Shown here: piece by piece, positions 1 through 7,254 of the stretch
Position numbering within the stretch: position 1 is the stretch's first letter
Layout of the letters: each line of letters begins with the position of its first letter
From: an uncultured Eubacteriales bacterium
Lineage (GTDB): Bacteria > Bacillota > Clostridia > Monoglobales > Firm-18
Assembly: GCA_905210885.1 (NCBI GenBank)
Contig: CAJLYO010000080.1
Coordinates: forward strand, 1 to 7,254
DNA length: 7,254 bases
Reading direction: 5' to 3'
Notes under the pieces: generated by a model
What the model saw: only the letters and a program-made list of their open reading frames with translations
Told to the model about the DNA's origin: nothing
The model's database searches: none
Made by a program: the position numbers and the translations under genes

Positions 1-6
1 AAATTA

Positions 7-2946
7 ATGAGAAAGCTATTGGGAAAAACCACCGCTTTGCTTTTGGTTACGGCGGTAATCTTGTCGGCATTTGCATTTGTGCCCGTTTACGCGGACACGG
101 CACAGGAGTATATTATCCAATGGGGATATAATCAAATAGACAACGGCTTGGAAACCGGCGGTACTTCACAAATGAGGTCGCACGGCGGTGACGACAATAA
201 TAAAGTGTGGGAGCTGAGTGCTCAGGCACAGGTGTCAGACCCGAGCAAATGTGTTGCTTATATTGCGAATGCATCGAAATTTTTACCGGTAACTGCCGAA
301 ACAAGAGAATCTGTAAAAATGACTGTTTACTATCAGGGCGGTTACTACGGCTGGCAGGGACATGCACGTCCCGGTCTTGTGGGCAGACTTGAAGGCATTG
401 AGGGTAATGTATATATCACAACTTCAACATTTTACGATGACGCGGATTTATATAATGCTTTAATTCAGGGCAACGGCTGGAATGCCAATAAGTCAAAAAC
501 ATACACTCTTGCGGATTTTGAGGACTACGGCGTTATCGAGGCTAAGTATCTTGAGGGTCTGTCGGCAGAACGCCTGGCAGAGCTTGAGGTTCAGGACGAC
601 CCGGAATGGAAATATTTTAAAGCGGCAGGACAGGAGCAGGGAAATAACGATACATTTGTTCCTTCGGGCTGGAAACGCGTTAAGGTTGACTGGACAAAAA
701 TTTATCCTTCTTTTGCGCTTAAGCCCTTGGGTATCAATATTAACTGGGCAGACGCAGGCTGGGGTATAAAATATCCTATCAGCCATAACGGAGGAAACTT
801 TGCCAATGTTATTTTAAGAGATGTTTCATTTAAAAAGGTATGCACACCGGAAGTTGAAATAAAAGCAATTGACGAAACGGGCGCAAGCGTGGGAACAACA
901 GAGAGCGGAGTTCTGACAATCCCTGCAAACGCAAGCGTTATAGTTGAAACAAATTCGGATTATTCAACGGATTTTGCCGCAGCATTAAGCCTTGCAAAGG
1001 CTGACGGAACGGCGGTAGACGCAAGCTTTGAAAAGCTTGGCGGTTCAAATTACAGGTATAAAATGACGGCAGCGTTAGAGTCTGGCACAGGCTATAAAAT
1101 CACTGCTGCGGCGCTGACAGATGCTTCGGGCAATGCCTTTGCCGGCGGAGAATACGCTTTTGCCACAATCGCACCGGAGATGATACTGAATCCTCCCACG
1201 AATTTAAGAGCAAACGGCGGAAAAACCTCAATTTCTCTTGCATGGGACGCACCTGCAACAGGAGAATACGCTCTTGCGGCAGAGAAATATGAAATATACA
1301 GAGACGGAGCATATATCGGCGAAACGACCGCAACCTCATATGAGGACGCAGGTCTTGCGGCAGGAACAAAATATACCTATAAGGTAAAAGCAATCAACGG
1401 CGAAAAGCAGGCGGAGAGCGAAACAATCAACGCTTCCACAGAGGCGGTTGCACCGGTTACAGGCTTAAAGTTAAGCTTTACAACAACCGAAAGCATCGGT
1501 CTTGCATGGAACGCTGTCGACGAGGCAATCGGCTACAGGGTATGGCGCGGAAGCGACCTTTTGGGCACGGTTAAATCTACGAAAATATACGACTTTGCAC
1601 TGACGCCCGGAACAACCTATACATATACCGTAAAAGCGGTTATGGATGAAACAACCTTGGGCTCGGCGGCTGAAATCACTGCAGCAACCGACGCCGGAAC
1701 AAAGAAACCCCTTCTTACAATGTTCCAGAACGGCAGACTTATGCTCGGCGCAAGACCGCTGTACAGAGGTAACAACGGCTGGGTTGCCGATACGGTAAAA
1801 ACGTCTGATGACAGCGCCGTAACAGGTATGGGCTTGTCAGTTTCGTTATGGGACTGGAGCCGCGTGTGCGTATCCATCGCAAACCAGGATGCATGGAATA
1901 ACAACCCGGCTTCCGGCACGGAAAATATAATTGCAAGACTTTCGGGATATGATTATGATGACGTTGGTATGTTTATGTACGTAAAGCCTCTCGACAATTC
2001 CGAGTACGACATTGCGTTCCCTGGAAATGAGACAGCAATGCCTTACGGTAGGGACGAGAGCAATAATGAAGGCGGCGACTGGAACGGAACATATGCTAAC
2101 GTTGTTAAATGGCAGGCTTCGCTTTCGGAAAACTACATTCCGGTATATATTCCGCTGAAGGAACTTGCAGTTACAAACAGAACGGTTATAAACGGCTTGA
2201 GTTTTTACGGCAATTCAAGCGGCGCTCACAAGCTTTTGCTTGACAAAGTAGCGGTTATAACAAGAACTCCTTCCGTTAACAAAGTGTTCTATACCGATAA
2301 GGAAGGTAATATAGTTGACGGCACAATGCCGGTTGACATTGCGGCTGTTAATGTAAGCTTCTCCACACCTATGGAGGCTTCAAGCTTAAACGGCATTACG
2401 ATTTCAAACGGCGCTTTGTTCGAGGGTAAGTATGACGAGGCAAGCATGATTTATACCATGACCCTTTTAAGAAAGCTTGACTACGGCAAGAGCTATGAAG
2501 TAACAGTTCCCGCAACTGTTCGTGCAAAGGACGCTTACGGAACATTCTCCGATAAGACGGCTACATCTGTTAAAATGACGACAGATACGCTTGTTGAAGG
2601 TCCTGCATTGGGCGCTGAGTACAAAACAACATTTGCAACAGAGGCAAATCCCCTGCAGATAAGCTTAAGTATTGTAAAGGACGGCACAAACGCCAAGGCT
2701 AAGGCTGTATTTACAAATACGGGTGCGGCAAGAGAGGCGACCGTTATCATATGCACCTACGAAATTTCCGGCAGTGTTTATAAGCTTTCCGGAATGAAAA
2801 CGGCAAAGGCAAACATTGCGTCCGGTGTTTCGGACTACGCCGTTGAAACTGAGAGCGTTTCGGCTGACGGCGCGTCTGTTGTAAAAGCGTTTGTATGGAA
2901 CAATATGGACGATTTGGAGCCTTTGACAGGAATTGTTTCTGAATAA
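7..2946 (+). CDS. Secreted multi-module FN3/Ig-like protein with carbohydrate-binding-like beta-sandwiches, no catalytic domain seen
   Basis: Complete 979-residue exported protein of unknown function. Residues 1-29 form a signal peptide: MRKLLGK, a hydrophobic core, and a VYA|D cleavage site. Modules in order are: a beta-rich domain at about 30-278, ending NVILRDVSF as jelly-roll carbohydrate-binding modules often do; an Ig-like domain at about 281-390; two fibronectin type III domains at about 396-480 and 481-563, each with the core Trp (LAWDAP, LAWNAV) and a Y-x-V-K-A strand; a second beta-sandwich at about 564-752, ending LLLDKVAVIT; a second Ig-like domain at about 753-862 with SFSTPM near its start; and a C-terminal beta domain at about 864-979 containing VKAFVWNNMDDLEPL. 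I see no hydrolase, lyase or esterase motif, and no SLH, dockerin or LPXTG anchor. The start is chosen because the signal peptide begins there; its ribosome binding site lies outside the window. Glycan binding is inferred from the domain types and the neighbouring enzyme. The frame is certain; the role is not. Confidence 0.9.
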   Translation: MRKLLGKTTALLLVTAVILSAFAFVPVYADTAQEYIIQWGYNQIDNGLETGGTSQMRSHGGDDNNKVWELSAQAQVSDPSKCVAYIANASKFLPVTAETRESVKMTVYYQGGYYGWQGHARPGLVGRLEGIEGNVYITTSTFYDDADLYNALIQGNGWNANKSKTYTLADFEDYGVIEAKYLEGLSAERLAELEVQDDPEWKYFKAAGQEQGNNDTFVPSGWKRVKVDWTKIYPSFALKPLGININWADAGWGIKYPISHNGGNFANVILRDVSFKKVCTPEVEIKAIDETGASVGTTESGVLTIPANASVIVETNSDYSTDFAAALSLAKADGTAVDASFEKLGGSNYRYKMTAALESGTGYKITAAALTDASGNAFAGGEYAFATIAPEMILNPPTNLRANGGKTSISLAWDAPATGEYALAAEKYEIYRDGAYIGETTATSYEDAGLAAGTKYTYKVKAINGEKQAESETINASTEAVAPVTGLKLSFTTTESIGLAWNAVDEAIGYRVWRGSDLLGTVKSTKIYDFALTPGTTYTYTVKAVMDETTLGSAAEITAATDAGTKKPLLTMFQNGRLMLGARPLYRGNNGWVADTVKTSDDSAVTGMGLSVSLWDWSRVCVSIANQDAWNNNPASGTENIIARLSGYDYDDVGMFMYVKPLDNSEYDIAFPGNETAMPYGRDESNNEGGDWNGTYANVVKWQASLSENYIPVYIPLKELAVTNRTVINGLSFYGNSSGAHKLLLDKVAVITRTPSVNKVFYTDKEGNIVDGTMPVDIAAVNVSFSTPMEASSLNGITISNGALFEGKYDEASMIYTMTLLRKLDYGKSYEVTVPATVRAKDAYGTFSDKTATSVKMTTDTLVEGPALGAEYKTTFATEANPLQISLSIVKDGTNAKAKAVFTNTGAAREATVIICTYEISGSVYKLSGMKTAKANIASGVSDYAVETESVSADGASVVKAFVWNNMDDLEPLTGIVSE

Positions 2947-2950
2947 AACC

Positions 2951-2957
2951 GGAGGGG
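2951..2957 (+). promoter_or_regulatory. Ribosome binding site of the downstream hydrolase gene
   Basis: GGAGGGG lies 7 bases before the ATG at 2965, a near-ideal Shine-Dalgarno match and spacing. It fixes the start of the second gene, whose first codons encode a signal peptide. The whole gap between the genes is only 18 bases (2947-2964). It has no room for a terminator and no promoter-like boxes, which supports co-transcription with the upstream gene. Confidence 0.9.
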
Positions 2958-2964
2958 TAATTTA

Positions 2965-5900
2965 ATGAAAAAATATGCGGCAATATTATTAACCGTACTG
3001 CTGATTATAAATGCTTTTGCCCCGGTTTCGTTTGCGGCGGCGGAGAATCACGTGTTCTTCGCCGACAAAAACGACAAGGTGGGCGGTTGGAATTATGCGG
3101 CGGAAACAGACACCAAAACGGTTAAATCGGGCAAAAGCTCGCTTATGATAAAATTCACGTCCGGTGACTGCGGTGTTTCAATCCCGGCAGAGAGCACTTT
3201 TGCCGTTGAGGATAAAAACAAGGCAGTTTTGCAGATGTGGATTAAGCTGCCGAAAACCGGCGGCATACCTACAATGATGATTATGATGGACGAGGGCGGC
3301 AAAAATTTTGAGTCGCGTCTTTCCATTGCGGAATACATTGATTCAAAAGACAGAGGCAAGTGGAAGTTTTTGCAGCTTCCTCTGACGCTTTTCCCGTCTG
3401 CCGGTCAGTACTGGAGTCACGAGAAAAACGCTTTTGAGTACACAACTCTCACATGGAAAAACGTTAACAGCATAAACTTCATCGGCGGAACAAGCTCCGG
3501 TGCGTATATCTTCAACGTTGACGACCTTTTGATAACAAGCCGGTTTAATGAGGAGGATAATTCGCAAAAGGTTTCCTCCGGCGGAAATGTAACGGCTGTT
3601 GACCCGTTAAACCGCACTGAGGCGGACGGTACGCTTACTTACGCCGAAATATACAGCGACGGCATGGACGATATTTCAGCCGGTATGTGGACAAACAGCG
3701 CAAACTACACAAAGGCTGACAGACGTGAGAGAAAATTCGGCGATGATTCCATGCACCTGCACTGGGAGCCGTCAAGCGACTACCAGGGCGCAACCGTTTC
3801 AATGAAAAAGCCTGTTAATTTTTCCGAGGAGCTGGCATCGGGCGCGGTTTTGGACATGTGGGTTAAAAAACACGGCGGCGCCGGTGTAAGTCTGATTGTA
3901 AGAACGAAGAAGGGGCAGGACATAAAAGTCGGGCTTTCTATTACGGATTACGTTTATGATGATGATGTATGGACACATGTTGTTATACCCCTTGCCGAAT
4001 TAAAAAGCGGTGTTTACTGGACTGCGGCTACGGGAAACGTAAGCGTAGCCTCCGACTGGAACATGATTGCCGGTCTCGGTTTTGACCTGGGTCCGTCTTC
4101 CGTTACAAACGACCTTTGGTTTGATAACGTAAGGATAATAAAGGGCGACTTTAGTGCGGCGGATAAGCCAACCGTGCGTATTCTCCCCGAGGACGAGTAC
4201 AATCAGGTACAGCAGAATTTCACCATGATTGACATTTCTCCTTACGTTAACAAGGAGCTGATTTATGACGGTGTTTCGGGCTGGATTGGTCAGACGGACT
4301 TTTTCGAGAATTTTAATTACAAGGGCGTTACGGAATTTTTAAATATTCCCTTTAACATTACCGACCCCGACCGGCACGACGGCAAGGCGGTTATTATCAC
4401 ACGGGGTCAGAATAAACAGGATTATCCCACAAGCGTCACCGTGCCGATTGGCGGAAAGACGGCGAGGGGAATATACTTCCTTCACACCGCGGCATGGTGC
4501 GAAACCAATATCGGTGATTATATCATAAGGTACACCGACGGTTCAAAAACAAGAATTGCTTTAAAGGACGGCAACGAAATCGGCGACTGGGGCGACGATA
4601 TGCACACGAATGCTTCAAAGACCGTTATGAAAATATGGAATAACAGCGGTAACAAATACGGCTGCTTCCAGCTGTTCCCCTGGGCAAATCCCTATCCGGA
4701 TAAGCCGATTGAGTCAATTGAGGCAAGAACCGGCGGTGCGGGTCCGTTCCTTATTGTAGCCGGAATTACTCTTACGGACTCCGACCCCATAATGTTAAGA
4801 AACGAGGAGCTTTTCAAAAAGCCCCGTGACAAAGAAATTGTAAATCCCGATACTTCGGACTGGTTTGCATACGAGGCGCTGCCCGATGAAACAATCGCCG
4901 GCACTCCCATTGACGCAAGCTGGGTGTTTGACGGTCCCTGCGGAAAGCACGGTTTTGTAAAGGCGCAGGGCGACGAATATGTATTCGAGGACGGCACAAA
5001 GGCAAACTTCTGGGGCGCGAATATTGCGGCAAGCGCAATATTCCAGTCGAAGGAGGATACAGACGAGCTTGTAACCCAGGCGGCGGCAAACGGATTTAAT
5101 CTTTTGCGTTTCCACCATATGGACACCGACTGGTCAAATCCCAATATTTTCGGAACGACAAATTCAAATCACGGTAATCTGCCCGATCCGGTTGAGCTTG
5201 ACAAGTTCGAGTATTTGTGGGCAAAGTGCAAGGAAAAGGGTATTTACATTTACCTTGACGGACTTTGTTACTGGTACGGCGGAATGAAGGGCGAAATTCA
5301 ATTCCGCGAGGACAGACAGGCACAGCAGATGGAATATCTCGAGGCGCTGTTTACCCATGTCAATCCCTATACCGGAACGACTTTAGCCGATGACCCCACA
5401 TTTGCAATGATGGATATTGTAAACGAGGACAGCTTTGCATGGCGCGACCTTTTAACATGGCGTTTCCCTGCCGGTGAAAACCAGGCGGTTATACGTCCGC
5501 TGTTTGCAAACTGGCTTAAAAACAAGTACGGTACTGAGGAGAATGTAAAAAAAGCGTGGGCTCAGGAGGGCAGAAGCGGCTGGGACGATAATGACAGTCT
5601 GGAAACAGGCGTGTACATAAACCCCAGATACTACCTCATTAAAGAGCTTAAAACAAGCGACCAAAAGCTTTATGACATTCAGTCTTTCTTTGTTGACATT
5701 TCACTGAATTACTTCACAAAGCTGACTGATTTCATAAAAAACGACTTAGGCGTTAAGGCGCTTATTACAGGCACAAACTCGCCCGGCGAAATGCAGGTTT
5801 TGTACGGTGATACGGTTTATAATCCTGATTTCTGGGATATCCACACCTACTATAACCACCCGGCAGGTGATATATATTATCTGCCGGCAGGCTTGCATAC

Positions 5901-7254
5901 TTACGATGACAATGCGTTTTCAATTCTTGAGAATAAGGACAGACTTATTGCCCAAAACGGCAACAGAACCGCGGCAGGCTTACCTATGGCGGTTTCGGAG
6001 TGGGCAAACGTTATGCCTCACCTGTTTGACGCAGAGTCCATGCCTTTAATGGCGGCATATTCCGATTTTGCGACATGGGCGCCCATGTATTTTACATATA
6101 CTCAAGGCGGTCAGGCGAAAAACACGGGACTTATGTCGGTTTGGAACATGTACGAATCACCCACAAAGCGCGCGATTTCCGCGGCAAGTGCGATTATGAT
6201 GATAAGGGGCGATGTTAAAAAGGCAAATATGTCGTACTTTGAGCCTCTTGATTACAAAACCCTTATGAGCACGGATATATGGCGTACAAGTATTCCGGAC
6301 GGAATGCACTGGATAGCAAAAACGGGCGTAGCTTTGTCCGATATTCCGTGGTCTGTTGAGGCTATGACAAATTCAAACGAAGCGCTTCTTGATTATTACA
6401 GGAAGATGGAGGAAACAGGGGTATATGTTTCAACCACCGGCGAGCTTCGTTATGACGAAAATCAGGACACGTTTGAAATTAATACTCCCAATTCCCAGGG
6501 ATACATCGGCTATATCGGCGGAAAGAACGGCGTGTTTGACAACATGGACGTAAATGTTTCAAATATTCACGCAAATGTTCTGCTTACTTCTCTTACACAA
6601 AGCTCAATTGAGGACAGCGACAGGCTTCTGCTCTCCTGTGTGGGCAGATGGAGAAATTCCGGTATGAAATGGTCGGAGTCCGGTACGGATTTGGTGGACT
6701 CCGGCGGTACGCCTATGCTGCTTGAGCCTATAAAGGGAGAAATTACCCTTAAAACAGGAAAAGATTACGATGTTTTCTGTCTGGACACAAACGGTCAGCG
6801 CACCGGAAGTCCCGAAAAGACCGTTAATGCCGACGGCTCGGTAACAATTAAGCTTACTGCGGAAAACAAGGCTTTGAACTACGAGCTTGTAAAGACAGGT
6901 GAAACCGGCGGAAACAGCTTTGAAAAGCCGCAGTGGGGCAGAAATCTGGATATTCCGGTTAAGCTTTACGGTTTTTCGGATATGCAAAATCACTGGGCGA
7001 AAATCCCCGTTACAAGCCTTCTTATGAAGTCGGTAATTGACAAGGCTGACAGCTTTAACCCCGATTCATACGCAAGCGCCCGGGAGATTAACACATGGTT
7101 TAACCGAATCACCGGTGACACCGCGGCTTTTGCCGGCGAGAATGTAACACGTGAGGAAATGTTCGGAACGATCGCAAAATATCTGCATGATAAAGATTAT
7201 ATCGACTACAAGCAGATTGGCGGCGCTTACAGCGATGAGGACAGCATTTCCCCC
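2965..7254 (+). CDS. SLH-anchored multi-module glycoside hydrolase, clan GH-A-like (3' end outside window)
   Basis: Open for 1430 codons to the window edge. Residues 1-24/26 are a signal peptide (MKKYAAILL..., VSFA|AAE). Two related jelly-roll, carbohydrate-binding-like modules lie at about 29-192 and 227-395, ending FNVDDLLIT and LWFDNVRII. A third beta-sandwich at about 419-608 carries IPFNITDP, YFLHTAAW and YIIRYTDG. The catalytic domain at about 660-1090 reads as a TIM barrel: FWGAN (682-686) for strand 1, LLRFHHMD (713-720) with R715, IYIYLDG (760-766), DIVNED with acid/base candidate E821, DIHTYYNH (958-965), and AVSEW with nucleophile candidate E1012. The NE dyad and a second Glu 191 residues later fit retaining clan GH-A enzymes. 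A beta-sandwich follows to about 1325 (GRWRNSGMKW at 1227-1236), then SLH sequence from about 1337. The product is probably a cell-surface polysaccharide or oligosaccharide hydrolase. I cannot assign a family number or substrate. Confidence 0.9.
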   Translation, partial: MKKYAAILLTVLLIINAFAPVSFAAAENHVFFADKNDKVGGWNYAAETDTKTVKSGKSSLMIKFTSGDCGVSIPAESTFAVEDKNKAVLQMWIKLPKTGGIPTMMIMMDEGGKNFESRLSIAEYIDSKDRGKWKFLQLPLTLFPSAGQYWSHEKNAFEYTTLTWKNVNSINFIGGTSSGAYIFNVDDLLITSRFNEEDNSQKVSSGGNVTAVDPLNRTEADGTLTYAEIYSDGMDDISAGMWTNSANYTKADRRERKFGDDSMHLHWEPSSDYQGATVSMKKPVNFSEELASGAVLDMWVKKHGGAGVSLIVRTKKGQDIKVGLSITDYVYDDDVWTHVVIPLAELKSGVYWTAATGNVSVASDWNMIAGLGFDLGPSSVTNDLWFDNVRIIKGDFSAADKPTVRILPEDEYNQVQQNFTMIDISPYVNKELIYDGVSGWIGQTDFFENFNYKGVTEFLNIPFNITDPDRHDGKAVIITRGQNKQDYPTSVTVPIGGKTARGIYFLHTAAWCETNIGDYIIRYTDGSKTRIALKDGNEIGDWGDDMHTNASKTVMKIWNNSGNKYGCFQLFPWANPYPDKPIESIEARTGGAGPFLIVAGITLTDSDPIMLRNEELFKKPRDKEIVNPDTSDWFAYEALPDETIAGTPIDASWVFDGPCGKHGFVKAQGDEYVFEDGTKANFWGANIAASAIFQSKEDTDELVTQAAANGFNLLRFHHMDTDWSNPNIFGTTNSNHGNLPDPVELDKFEYLWAKCKEKGIYIYLDGLCYWYGGMKGEIQFREDRQAQQMEYLEALFTHVNPYTGTTLADDPTFAMMDIVNEDSFAWRDLLTWRFPAGENQAVIRPLFANWLKNKYGTEENVKKAWAQEGRSGWDDNDSLETGVYINPRYYLIKELKTSDQKLYDIQSFFVDISLNYFTKLTDFIKNDLGVKALITGTNSPGEMQVLYGDTVYNPDFWDIHTYYNHPAGDIYYLPAGLHTYDDNAFSILENKDRLIAQNGNRTAAGLPMAVSEWANVMPHLFDAESMPLMAAYSDFATWAPMYFTYTQGGQAKNTGLMSVWNMYESPTKRAISAASAIMMIRGDVKKANMSYFEPLDYKTLMSTDIWRTSIPDGMHWIAKTGVALSDIPWSVEAMTNSNEALLDYYRKMEETGVYVSTTGELRYDENQDTFEINTPNSQGYIGYIGGKNGVFDNMDVNVSNIHANVLLTSLTQSSIEDSDRLLLSCVGRWRNSGMKWSESGTDLVDSGGTPMLLEPIKGEITLKTGKDYDVFCLDTNGQRTGSPEKTVNADGSVTIKLTAENKALNYELVKTGETGGNSFEKPQWGRNLDIPVKLYGFSDMQNHWAKIPVTSLLMKSVIDKADSFNPDSYASAREINTWFNRITGDTAAFAGENVTREEMFGTIAKYLHDKDYIDYKQIGGAYSDEDSISP
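4942..6234 (+). other. Catalytic (beta/alpha)8 domain of the hydrolase, with inferred active site
   Basis: Approximate extent of the catalytic barrel, residues 660-1090 of the second protein. It opens with a KHGFVKAQGDEYVFEDGT segment, a lead-in I associate with secreted clan GH-A-like hydrolases, followed by FWGAN. Candidate active-site residues are R715, H717/H718, N820-E821 (bases 5422-5427), H960/Y962 and E1012 (bases 5998-6000). Their order (Arg after strand 2, Asn-Glu after strand 4, His-x-Tyr after strand 6, Glu after strand 7) matches clan GH-A. Assignment is by eye from motif order, so the boundaries are loose. Confidence 0.72.
5860..5887 (+). repeat. Strong inverted repeat inside the hydrolase coding sequence
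   Basis: CCGGCAG (5860-5866) is mirrored perfectly by CTGCCGG (5881-5887). In RNA the pairing can continue inward through two G-U and three A-U pairs to a 12-base-pair stem with a 4-base AUAU loop. No T-run follows, so it is not an intrinsic terminator. It encodes part of the loop after the DIHTYYNH motif (PAGDIYYLPAG). It may be incidental to the coding sequence. Confidence 0.5.
6973..7254 (+). other. S-layer homology region, first repeat plus compacted following repeats (partial)
   Basis: Residues 1337-1430 of the second protein. FSDMQNHWAK (1337-1346) is a classic SLH opening, and SFNPDSYASAREI (1363-1375) is its degenerate closing motif, where the usual TRAE is replaced by SARE. VTREEMFGTIAKYL (1394-1407) is a good closing motif of a further repeat. 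YSDEDSISP (1422-1430) looks like the opening of another, cut by the window end. SLH domains bind pyruvylated secondary cell-wall polymers, so this would hold the enzyme at the cell surface. Confidence 0.8.

Noticed and set aside
2947..2964. Possible terminator or promoter between the two genes
   Set aside because: Only 18 bases long, with no inverted repeat and no -35/-10 pair; it holds just the ribosome binding site.
2747..2983. Minus-strand frame spanning the gap between the two genes
   Set aside because: It overlaps the end of the first gene, the ribosome binding site and the start of the second gene, and its translation is low in recognisable structure.
4692..5144. 150-codon open frame on the minus strand
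   Set aside because: It lies wholly within the conserved hydrolase gene on the other strand, its translation shows no domain-like pattern, and there are several overlapping antisense frames in the same place, as expected from biased codon use.
5812..5850. Catalytic role for the Asp/His of DIHTYYNH as a nucleophile
   Set aside because: In clan GH-A this position after strand 6 holds an assisting His/Tyr, and a better nucleophile, E1012, lies after strand 7.
5860..5887. Hairpin considered as a transcription terminator
   Set aside because: No run of T follows the stem on either strand and it sits in the middle of an intact coding sequence.
6604..6993. 129-codon open frame on the minus strand
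   Set aside because: Antisense to the C-terminal beta-sandwich of the hydrolase. The plus-strand frame reads as conserved protein (GRWRNSGMKW) and the minus-strand one does not.

Overview
The window holds two large secreted proteins encoded head-to-tail on the + strand, with almost no non-coding DNA. The genes are in the same reading frame and 18 bases apart. Both encode exported, multi-module beta-sandwich proteins of the type used to bind and degrade polysaccharides. The second ends in S-layer homology (SLH) sequence, which ties it to a Gram-positive style cell envelope. SLH sequence, purine-rich ribosome binding sites, short Lys-rich signal peptides and FN3/Ig-like linker modules together suggest a Firmicute of the class Clostridia, probably a gut or anaerobic plant-fibre degrader. 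This is inference; no marker gene is present to place it further.

Layout: bases 1-6 are upstream leader. Bases 7-2946 encode a complete 979-residue exported protein: signal peptide, beta-sandwich module, Ig-like module, two fibronectin type III domains, second beta-sandwich, second Ig-like module, and a C-terminal beta domain. I see no catalytic domain and no wall anchor in it. Bases 2947-2964 are a short spacer with the ribosome binding site of the next gene. Bases 2965-7254 encode the first 1430 residues of a second exported protein that runs off the window. It has three beta-sandwich modules, a (beta/alpha)8 glycoside hydrolase domain resembling clan GH-A with a plausible catalytic Glu pair (E821 and E1012), a C-terminal beta-sandwich and the start of an SLH region.

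Working model (inference): the two genes form an operon. The second product is an enzyme fixed to the cell surface through SLH repeats. The first is a non-catalytic, possibly glycan-binding partner secreted with it. The substrate cannot be read from the sequence. No RNA genes, mobile elements, CRISPR arrays or transcription terminators were seen. The most interesting points are the hydrolase domain, which I cannot place in a named family, the compacted SLH region, the enzyme-free companion protein and a strong hairpin inside the hydrolase coding sequence.
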